Shown: one piece after another, positions 33,446 to 40,848 of the stretch
Position numbering within the stretch: the stretch's first letter is position 1
Layout of the letters: each line of letters starts with the position of its first letter
NCBI RefSeq assembly: GCF_001043055.1
Contig: NZ_JYLF01000009.1
Location: forward strand, 124,001 to 188,000
Source: Pseudomonas weihenstephanensis
Lineage (GTDB): Bacteria > Pseudomonadota > Gammaproteobacteria > Pseudomonadales > Pseudomonadaceae
Length of the DNA stretch: 64,000 bases
Direction: 5' to 3'
The notes under the pieces: model-generated
The model's input: the letters and a program-made list of their open reading frames with translations, nothing else
Databases searched by the model: none
Told to the model about the DNA's origin: nothing
Translations under genes and position numbers: made by a program

Positions 33446-35602
33446 ATGGTCAAGCCTTCGCCGCGTCTTGCATTCAATGCCTTCAGTTTCAGCCTGCTGG
33501 TCACCAGCGCCGTGCAAACGGCTCACGCCAGTGAAACCGAGCTGCCCGCCATTTCGGTCACCGGCCAGGACAGCATGGGCTATCAGGCCGACACGGCATC
33601 GGTCGGCGGGTTTGACGCGGCACCGTTGCTCGACACCCCGGCTTCGATTTCGGTGTTCAATGAGGCGCTGATCAACGACCAACAGGCGCGCCTGCTCAGC
33701 GACGTGTTAAAAAATGACGCCTCTGTCGGCGAAAGCTATGCCCCCATCGGTTATTACCAGAACTTTGTAGTGCGCGGTTTCTCGCTGAACGCGGCCAGCA
33801 GCTACAAAATCAACGGGCGCACCATCGCTGGCGAGCAAAACGTCGGGCTTGAGAACAAGCAGCAAGTGGAACTGCTCAAAGGCCTTTCTGGCTTGCAAAC
33901 CGGCATGTCGGAACCCGGCGGTTTGGTCAACTATGTGACCAAACGCGCGGCCGATGTGCGCTCGGTAACGGTGTCCACCGATGACCGTGGTAGCGGTTAC
34001 ATCGCCACCGACGTCGGCGGCTGGTTTGGCAGTGAGCAACAATTTGGCCTGCGCGCCAACGTGGCCCATGAAGACATCCACTCTTACGTTGAGCACGCCA
34101 ATGGCCAGCGCGATTTCGTGTCGCTGGCCTTCGACTGGAACATCAGCCCTGATGCGCTGCTGCAACTGGATGTCGAATACCAGACCAAAGAACAACGTTC
34201 AGTGCCCGGTTACCAACTGCTGGGCGGCACTGAACTGCCCCATGACGCCTCGCCAAAAAAACTGCTGGGTCATCAAAGCGGCTCAAAGCCCGTCACCATC
34301 GACTCGCTGAACATGAACGGCAACTTTGAGTACCGCTTCAGCGACAACTGGAAAGGCACCCTCAGCGCCTCACGCAGCAAAGTGGTGATCGACGACTACA
34401 GCGCCTTTGCCTGGGGCGGATGCGCGACAGGCGACGCGTGCTCACAAGGCAACTATTTCACCCCGGAAGGCGGCTACAACATTTACGACTTCCGCAGCCC
34501 CGATGACACTCGGCGCAACGACGAGGCCCAAGCCACCCTCAGCGGCAGTTTCAATACGGGCGGCCTGCGCCATGAATTGGCGGTGGGCAGCAGCGCCTTG
34601 CGCCGCGTAGTGAATAACCGCACCTCGATCATGGAGTGGATCGGCAGCGCTAATATCAACGCCGAACCCGCAGACTACCCGCGCTACAACGGTGCCTTGA
34701 ACGACAGCCACCGACGCCTCGACAGCCGCCAATATGGGGTGTTCTTCAACGATCGCATCAGCTTCAACGAGCAATGGCAAACCGTACTGGGCGGGCGTGA
34801 AGTACGCCTGGACGAAAAAACCTTCGACGACAGCGGTGACACCACGCGCCACACCCAACGCTACGAATTCCTGCCGCAGGCAGCGCTGATCTACAAACCG
34901 CTGCACAACCTGTCGCTCTACACCCGCTACAGCAAAGGCTTGTCGCTGGGTGGCACGGCGCCGTGGTTTACCAGCAATGCCTTCGAGATCCTGGCGCCCA
35001 GTGTGTCGCGCCAAATCGAAGCCGGGGTCAAGTACGACTGGCAGCGCCTGAGCCTCAGCGCCACGCTGTTTCAGATGCGCCAGGCGTACTCGTATTCGCA
35101 ACCCGATGGCGCTGGCCACTTCACCTACGTGCAGCAGGGCGAGCAGAAAAACACCGGCCTGGAATTGGCGGCTAACGGCTGGGTGACTCAGCGCTTGCAG
35201 GTGTCTGCAAGTATTGCGGCCATCCGCTCACGGGTATCGGGTAGCGGCACGCCCGAGTACGAGGGCCATCAAACCCTCAACGTCCCGACCCTGCGCGCCA
35301 GCCTCTATGGCGATTACGCCCTGCCGTGGGTCGATGGCCTGGCGCTGCTCGGCGGCGTGCAATACAGCGGCAAAAAATACGCCAACCAACAGGGCAACGT
35401 GCAGGCGGCCAGTTATGCGGTGTTCAACATGGGTAGCCGCTACAGCACCCGCATTGAAGGGTACGACACGGTGTTTCGCCTGACCGTCGACAACCTGTTC
35501 GACAAGCGTTACTGGCGCGATGTCGGCGACTACATGGGCGACAACTACGTGTTCCAGGGCGCACCGCTAACAGCCCGGTTGAGTGCTTCAATCGATTTTT
35601 AA
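33446..35602 (+). CDS. TonB-dependent siderophore receptor
   Basis: A 718-residue outer-membrane receptor. Signal peptide to about residue 29, a TonB-box-like ELPAISVTGQD, then a plug (LDTPASISVFNEALINDQQA, FVVRGFSLNAASSYKINGRT, and VELLKGLSGLQTGMSEPGGL) and a barrel ending DNLFDKRYWRDVGDYMGDN...ASIDF with terminal Phe. It belongs to the FhuA/FpvA-like siderophore receptor class without an STN signalling domain, so it has no direct anti-sigma partner. The ligand is unknown. The ATG at 33446 has AGGAG at ideal distance; the longer GTG start (33392) would place the signal peptide internally. Confidence 0.87.
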   Translation: MVKPSPRLAFNAFSFSLLVTSAVQTAHASETELPAISVTGQDSMGYQADTASVGGFDAAPLLDTPASISVFNEALINDQQARLLSDVLKNDASVGESYAPIGYYQNFVVRGFSLNAASSYKINGRTIAGEQNVGLENKQQVELLKGLSGLQTGMSEPGGLVNYVTKRAADVRSVTVSTDDRGSGYIATDVGGWFGSEQQFGLRANVAHEDIHSYVEHANGQRDFVSLAFDWNISPDALLQLDVEYQTKEQRSVPGYQLLGGTELPHDASPKKLLGHQSGSKPVTIDSLNMNGNFEYRFSDNWKGTLSASRSKVVIDDYSAFAWGGCATGDACSQGNYFTPEGGYNIYDFRSPDDTRRNDEAQATLSGSFNTGGLRHELAVGSSALRRVVNNRTSIMEWIGSANINAEPADYPRYNGALNDSHRRLDSRQYGVFFNDRISFNEQWQTVLGGREVRLDEKTFDDSGDTTRHTQRYEFLPQAALIYKPLHNLSLYTRYSKGLSLGGTAPWFTSNAFEILAPSVSRQIEAGVKYDWQRLSLSATLFQMRQAYSYSQPDGAGHFTYVQQGEQKNTGLELAANGWVTQRLQVSASIAAIRSRVSGSGTPEYEGHQTLNVPTLRASLYGDYALPWVDGLALLGGVQYSGKKYANQQGNVQAASYAVFNMGSRYSTRIEGYDTVFRLTVDNLFDKRYWRDVGDYMGDNYVFQGAPLTARLSASIDF

Positions 35603-35718
35603 ACTTCACGCGTGCACTGCGCTTTGAATCTCGCGTGGGTGACACTGGCCAGCTCTCACGCGGGTCAGCAGGTCCCGCTAAATCAACAAGGACTTTAGCG
35701 CATAGAGCGCTCAACCTA

Positions 35719-36378
35719 TTAAGGCCTGATAGACAGATTGGTTCCTTTAGGTCTGTACGCGCAGGTTTTTGAACTCGCGGTGGCAGAATCACAGACTTGC
35801 AAACAACCGCCCCCCTCCGGAAATTGAGCACTGAGGGTCAACGTGTCGCCATAGATCGGAGTCACGGCCGTGAATTGCCGTTCGCAACGAACATCGGGAC
35901 TGAACGCCAACGTTATCGATTCATGCCCTACGCGGGTACGGTAGTTCAACGCAAAACTGTGTGTGCTGTGCCAGCCACTGCGTGACGGCAACACAAAGCG
36001 ATAGTTGAGGTCATCGAGTTTCTCGCCGCGCACGTCAGTAAAGCTCCAGTCGATGTGCATGGTCGGAACCCAATAAGGCACCGGCAGTATCGTTAAGGCC
36101 ATGTGAAACCTCAGGTCCAGTACCGGGGTTTTTTTAAAGGAACTGAACTCCAGGCGCGGGTTGCTGCTAGCGAACTGTTTAACGAGATCGCCCTGTGGAG
36201 GTGAGTAGTCAGGCGAACGACTGAAGCGCACATCCAGTTGCAGCTCCGTTTGGTCTTTCGGAACATCCCGGGAAAATAATTTTTTATCCGAGTTGGCCCT
36301 GTTAAACGCACAACTTGCCAACATCAGACACACCAGGACAGTGAACACTGCTCGCGCGCAGTGAGAAAAAATAAACAT
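35719..36378 (-). CDS. Putative lipoprotein of unknown function
   Basis: A 219-residue protein with a lipoprotein signal: FTVLVCLMLASC, with Cys at about residue 23. The rest is beta-rich with no motif I recognise. Late pairs of Cys (CERQF, CLQVCD, TCAYR) suggest disulfides in the periplasm. It starts 3 bp after the unknown secreted gene upstream (36382-37236), so the two form an operon. Base composition is less GC-rich than the flanks. Function unknown. Confidence 0.7.
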   Translation of the reverse strand: MFIFSHCARAVFTVLVCLMLASCAFNRANSDKKLFSRDVPKDQTELQLDVRFSRSPDYSPPQGDLVKQFASSNPRLEFSSFKKTPVLDLRFHMALTILPVPYWVPTMHIDWSFTDVRGEKLDDLNYRFVLPSRSGWHSTHSFALNYRTRVGHESITLAFSPDVRCERQFTAVTPIYGDTLTLSAQFPEGGGCLQVCDSATASSKTCAYRPKGTNLSIRP

Positions 36379-36381
36379 GGC

Positions 36382-37236
36382 TCAGCATCCCTTCTTTATC
36401 AAAACCGACGTCCTGCCAAGCCCTTCTAACTGGCACGATGACCCCATCCACCGCAGGTGCTCTGCAAACCAGATGACACGTGATTCCTCCTCATAGCGAA
36501 GCGGTTCAAAGTCTCGCATTCCCGCTTCAAACGCCTTGCGACCTTGGGCAGTGGCCGTTTGCGATAGGGGCCAGAGGTGCCGAGCTGAGTCTTCATCCGT
36601 CAGCGGAAAAAAACTTTGACGGCCATCCTGAGTGGCGGTGGTCAATCCCTTATGGGTTATATAAGCACCGCAGCGATTGTCAGGGGAGACAGCTACCAGC
36701 GTGCCCGCAACATCACATCGCCAATCCGAATTAGCATCAAACCAAAGCACCTGCCCCGTGTTGGTTAACAATGCCCGGCCATTGTCAGGAAAAATCAATA
36801 CGTCCGGCCGTCCCGGTTGCACCACCCCAAGATCGGGACGCCCAAAACTTTTAGAACGACTCAATACACGCGACAGAGGGACACCGTGCTGCACCCTGAT
36901 CAGTACAGTGCCTACGGCGGTATCGCCAACAGTCGTGGCCAGCAGCATCGGCTGGCCTTCTTGGCGGGCAGGCAGGACTTTGAGTTGGTGGATCTCTCTG
37001 GCCCCCAGGGGAGAGTATTCCTGCCCCTGAAAGAACAGCGATATACGTTGCATTTCAGGAGGAATCACATCGCCACGCATATAAGCGTATTTGGCGCAAG
37101 CCAACATCGAAAAATCACCGCCCAACGGTGTTGGCCTTGTGGGGCTGTCTGGAGCCGCCGCAACCGATGAACTCAGGACCCAACTCAATAGTGCGGATAG
37201 GGCTAAACTTTTTTTCCGTGTCAACAAACGCATCAT
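36382..37236 (-). CDS. Secreted protein of unknown function, operon partner of the lipoprotein
   Basis: A 284-residue protein with a Sec signal (LALSALLSWVLSSSVAAA). The body has short repeats of a strand-turn kind (VGTVLIRVQHG, RPDVLIFPDNGRALLTNTGQ, VLWFDANSDWRCDVAGTLVA) that look like beta-propeller or beta-helix blades, with Cys at about 47, 174, 188 and near the C-terminus. No catalytic motif is recognised. It is the first gene of a two-gene operon with the lipoprotein. Function unknown. Confidence 0.68.
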   Translation of the reverse strand: MMRLLTRKKSLALSALLSWVLSSSVAAAPDSPTRPTPLGGDFSMLACAKYAYMRGDVIPPEMQRISLFFQGQEYSPLGAREIHQLKVLPARQEGQPMLLATTVGDTAVGTVLIRVQHGVPLSRVLSRSKSFGRPDLGVVQPGRPDVLIFPDNGRALLTNTGQVLWFDANSDWRCDVAGTLVAVSPDNRCGAYITHKGLTTATQDGRQSFFPLTDEDSARHLWPLSQTATAQGRKAFEAGMRDFEPLRYEEESRVIWFAEHLRWMGSSCQLEGLGRTSVLIKKGC

Positions 37237-37595
37237 ATTTCCTTATATGCAACCGCTAACGTCCCTTCAAACTCCTGCGCACGAGAGTTGTACACGTTTA
37301 ACCCTTCAATACTTGAGTGAGTCACGTACGCGCAGAGAGCGGACGCCCGCAAACATAACACTTACATGCGCATCAAGCTCTGATGGAGGTTCTGTTTGCG
37401 GTGGCCAGTGGCCGAATGACGCGGTTTTACGAACCCCTACCCCCAGTGCTTTCATTTGTGCGTCGCTTTTACATTTCTGTGCGACAGATCGCATTTGAGG
37501 GGCTGCCTGCGCGACGATGGGGTGTTAGCTTGGAAAAGTTTTGTAGCAACTTAACCACCTACTCACTCATTACCTGCAAAGGAATGCCCATCGCA
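37237..37595. other. 359-bp intergenic region between divergent genes
   Basis: Contains the promoters for the secreted-protein operon (left) and the M20 peptidase (right). It is more AT-rich than its surroundings. No convincing small gene, repeat or known operator was found. A minus-strand frame at 37306-37494 has no signal or similarity and is not called. Confidence 0.4.
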
Positions 37596-39335
37596 ATGGA
37601 TTTCTCCCTGAAAAAACTGGCTGCGGCCACCTTGGTACTGGCGGCCTTGTCCTCGTTCACCAGCGTCGCCAACGCCAACATCACCCCGCAACAAAGCGCG
37701 GCGATTTTGAAAAGCTTCAATGACGCTTCGATCAACGACTTCAGGCAGTTCGTGACTGTCCTGAGCAAAAGCGAGCTGGCGAAGACCGATAACCTGGGCG
37801 CGACCCTCGACGCTTTTCTCGCCAACAAGCCGCTTAACGCTGAACAGCAAAACGAGATTCATCGCCTGCTGGGCTTGTATACGCGCGTGAAGTACGGCAA
37901 GGCCGCGACCCAAACGCTGCGTGAATTGGTGGCCATCCCCACCGTGACGGTCGAGGGCGTGGCGCAACATGAAAACCCTGAATTCATCAAAATCGCCGAC
38001 AAGATCAAAAGCCTGGCCGAGAGTTTTGGCCTGAAGTTTCGCAACGTCGATAACCGCGTCTATGAGATCTCCCTCGACGGCAACGGCGATGAAGTGGTGG
38101 GCATTCACGCCCATGCCGATGTGGTACCCGTCACCCCTGAAAACTGGGTGCTCAAAGACGGCACACGCCTTGATCCGTTCAAGGTCACGCTGATCGGTGA
38201 CCGCATGTACGGCCGCGGCACAGAAGATGACAAGAACGGTATCGTGGTCACCCTTTACGCCATGAAGGTGATCAAAGAAGAAAAACTGCCGCTGGCGCGC
38301 AACTTCAAGCTGTTGGTCGATACCACCGAAGAGACTTCGGGCGACGCCATGCCGTACTACTTCGAGCATAACCCGACGCCCCAGTACAACTTGGCGCTGG
38401 ACGGTGGCTACCCGGTGGTGATTGCAGAAAAGGGCTACGGCACCGTCATGGCCAACTTCGCGCGCCGCGACGGTCTGGGCCAGGGCGCTGAAATCATCTC
38501 GTTGACGGGCGGCATGGCCACCAACCAGATTCCATCGACGTCGGTGGCCACCTTGGTGACGGACAAACCGGCCGAATTGGCTGGCGAGTTGAACAAAGCC
38601 GGGGCCGAGTATGCCAAGCGCAATGGCGGTGACTTCGAGGTAAACGCCAAGGTCGTCGGCAAGGACGTGGTCCTGACCGTCACAGGCGTATCCGCCCACT
38701 CGTCCGAGCCTGAATCGGGGGTCAACCCTGTCGCGCGCATGCTCGACTTCATTCACGGTCTGAACGGTAAAGTCGCGCTCAAGTCCAACCACATCACCGA
38801 CGCTGCGCGTTATGCGTCCGAAAATTGGGGGCTGGATTACACCGGCGAAAAACTCGGCGTCGGGTTCAAGGATGCCTTCATGGGGCCGTTGACCACCTCG
38901 CTGACCTATGTCGGCCTGGATGACAAAGGCTTGAAACTGGCGGTTAACCTGCGCGTGCCAAAAGGCAAGTCACCCGAGGTGCTGAAGAAAGAAATCGCCG
39001 ACAAACTCGGCGCCTGGAGCGCCAGCACGAAAACCCCGGTGACCTTCGATTACACCATCGCTGAGCCGATGTATCGCAACCCTGAAGGTGAGTGGGTCAA
39101 GGCGCTGCTGGCCGTCGCTACCGAAAACCTGGGCCTGGAGCATAAGTTCGAGTCGTCGGCAGGCGCCACCTCGGTGCACGACCTGCCCAACGGCGTGCAA
39201 TTTGGCCTGGCCATGCCTAACGTCAAATACACCGGGCACACTGACAACGAGTTCAAGACTGTTGAGCAGTTCATGCTGGACCTGCAAATTGTCACCGAAA
39301 TGATGGGCCGTATCGGGCAGCTGCCTAACCTGTAA
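37596..39335 (+). CDS. Secreted M20 family metallopeptidase (dipeptidase)
   Basis: A 579-residue exported hydrolase with a Sec signal (LAAATLVLAALSSFTSVANA). The M20 metal motifs are visible: EVVGIHAHADVVPV (first His and Asp, about 166-179), RGTEDDKNG (bridging Asp, about 207-215) and DTTEETSGD (Glu-Glu, about 243-251). A lid or dimerisation domain follows (SLTGGMATNQIPS), and a late TSVHDLPNGVQFG with TGHTDNEF supplies the last His. It should cleave dipeptides or N-acyl amino acids in the periplasm. ATG at 37596 has AAAGGA about 10 bases upstream. Confidence 0.83.
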   Translation: MDFSLKKLAAATLVLAALSSFTSVANANITPQQSAAILKSFNDASINDFRQFVTVLSKSELAKTDNLGATLDAFLANKPLNAEQQNEIHRLLGLYTRVKYGKAATQTLRELVAIPTVTVEGVAQHENPEFIKIADKIKSLAESFGLKFRNVDNRVYEISLDGNGDEVVGIHAHADVVPVTPENWVLKDGTRLDPFKVTLIGDRMYGRGTEDDKNGIVVTLYAMKVIKEEKLPLARNFKLLVDTTEETSGDAMPYYFEHNPTPQYNLALDGGYPVVIAEKGYGTVMANFARRDGLGQGAEIISLTGGMATNQIPSTSVATLVTDKPAELAGELNKAGAEYAKRNGGDFEVNAKVVGKDVVLTVTGVSAHSSEPESGVNPVARMLDFIHGLNGKVALKSNHITDAARYASENWGLDYTGEKLGVGFKDAFMGPLTTSLTYVGLDDKGLKLAVNLRVPKGKSPEVLKKEIADKLGAWSASTKTPVTFDYTIAEPMYRNPEGEWVKALLAVATENLGLEHKFESSAGATSVHDLPNGVQFGLAMPNVKYTGHTDNEFKTVEQFMLDLQIVTEMMGRIGQLPNL

Positions 39336-39346
39336 ACGCAAAGAAG

Positions 39347-39387
39347 ACCCGCCACGGCATGAGGATCAACTCATTGCCCTGGCGGGC
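39347..39387. terminator. Hairpin between convergent M20 peptidase and YeeE/YedE genes
   Basis: Outer stem CCCGCCA (39348) / TGGCGGG (39380) with an inner TGAG/CTCA pairing, lying between two stop codons. Confidence 0.6.
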
Positions 39388-39394
39388 CCTGCCA

Positions 39395-40606
39395 TCAGCA
39401 ACCGCTCAAAGCCACCTGTGGACGCTCGCCGGCAAAGAAAAACGGACGCAGGCGCACACCCACGCTGTTCCCAATAAATGCTGCGACTAACCACGCCCAG
39501 CCATGCAGGCTGCCCGAGGCGATGCCACTGAAATACGCGCCAATGTTGCAACCGTAGGCCATACGCGACCCGTACCCCAGCAACAGCCCCCCGATGACAG
39601 CCGCCAACAGCGCACGCGCCGGGATTTTCAGGCTGGGTGCGAATCGCCCTGCCAGTCCAGCCGCCATTAAAGCGCCCAGAATGATGCCGACGTTCATCAC
39701 GCTGGTGACGTCTTGCCACACGGGTGCGGCCAGCGCCTTGGCATTCCCGGGGATCTGCCAGAACCCCCAACTGCTGACATCGACACCCAGCGCAGTGACC
39801 GCTTTGGCCCCCCACAACGCGAACGCCGAGGTGATGCCCCACGGCCGCCCGGCCAGCGCCAGCGTGGCGTAATTGAGCAGCGCTAACCCAATCGCCCCCC
39901 AGACCAGGGGCCACGGCCCGCGCAAGAAGCGGCGTAGCCCCGGCTGCTGGCTGGCCACCGGGACTTCAAGTGCACCATGACGACGCTTTTCCAGGTGTAC
40001 CGTGACCGCCGCAATCAAGGCAAAGACGGCCAGGCTCACGAGCAATGCGGGCACGACCCCAAAGCTTTTGACGATGGAGGTGGCCGGGAACGACGGCAGT
40101 GAAAACCACCAGTCAACGTGATGAGTGGCGATCAATGACCCGCAGATAAAAAACAACAATGTCACCAGCATGCGCGCATTACCGCCACCGACCGTGAACA
40201 GCGTACCCGATGCGCAGCCCCCGCCCAGTTGCATGCCGATGCCGAAAATAAACGCACCCACCACCACCGACACCCCGATGGGCGCTACCAATCCGACCAC
40301 CGGCTGACCGAACAACGTTCCCGCAGCCAGTGCCGGGAAGAACAACACCACCGCCACCGCCAGCATCACCATTTGCGCACGCAAGCCAGCGCCACGCCGA
40401 TCATTGATAAACACCCGCCAGGCCGAGGTAAAACCGAAAGCCGCGTGATAAAGCGTCAGCCCTAGCGCCGCCCCGACCACCAGCAATAACACTTGACGTG
40501 AGCCGACACTGTTTTGCAAAAACACGGCCCCCAGCAACAGCAAAATAAAAGCCACCAGCGGCGCAACCGCCGTGCGCGCCGGGGTCATAGAGAGGGAACG
40601 GCTCAT
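39395..40606 (-). CDS. YeeE/YedE family transporter (thiosulfate/sulfur uptake type)
   Basis: A 403-residue membrane protein built from two homologous halves. Each has a re-entrant loop with a conserved Cys: MQLGGGCASGTLFTVGGG (about 125-142) and RMAYGCNIGAYFSGIASGS (about 353-371). These match the Cys residues that relay thiosulfate in TsuA/YeeE. No TsuB/TusA partner lies beside it; it stands alone. Import of thiosulfate or another sulfur species is the family inference. Confidence 0.83.
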   Translation of the reverse strand: MSRSLSMTPARTAVAPLVAFILLLLGAVFLQNSVGSRQVLLLVVGAALGLTLYHAAFGFTSAWRVFINDRRGAGLRAQMVMLAVAVVLFFPALAAGTLFGQPVVGLVAPIGVSVVVGAFIFGIGMQLGGGCASGTLFTVGGGNARMLVTLLFFICGSLIATHHVDWWFSLPSFPATSIVKSFGVVPALLVSLAVFALIAAVTVHLEKRRHGALEVPVASQQPGLRRFLRGPWPLVWGAIGLALLNYATLALAGRPWGITSAFALWGAKAVTALGVDVSSWGFWQIPGNAKALAAPVWQDVTSVMNVGIILGALMAAGLAGRFAPSLKIPARALLAAVIGGLLLGYGSRMAYGCNIGAYFSGIASGSLHGWAWLVAAFIGNSVGVRLRPFFFAGERPQVALSGC

Positions 40607-40757
40607 GAGGTATCTCGGTTCGTTTGAATAAGGTTAATTGCGTTGGCGGCCAGTATAAGCCTGAGGACGGGCTCATTGCCGTGCAAATGCGCGTCGAGGG
40701 ATGTTTGATCGACTTCGTACAATTCAGTCGTACCACCGCGGCTCTTTTTCGGTCGAA

Positions 40758-40824
40758 CTGTCAACTTTGACAGTAGCCAGTCTGCTCTTGCCTCCTGCTA
40801 GATAGGTTCGATGGCTACCTATCT
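40758..40824 (+). promoter_or_regulatory. Two inverted repeats upstream of the 898-residue protein gene
   Basis: CTGTCAACTTTGACAG at 40758-40773 is a near-perfect palindrome. AGATAGGT (40800-40807) and ACCTATCT (40817-40824) are perfect mirror complements around nine bases. The second ends 24 bases before the ATG. Regulator sites or a leader hairpin are inferred. Confidence 0.5.
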
Positions 40825-40848
40825 GATATTGAACTGGAGCATTACCGG

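Noticed and set aside
33142..33504. 120-codon minus-strand frame in the TonB receptor leader
   Set aside because: It runs into the signal peptide region of the receptor gene and shows no domain.
37563..38792. 409-codon minus-strand frame opposite the M20 peptidase
   Set aside because: Shadow of a gene whose metal motifs are all visible on the plus strand.
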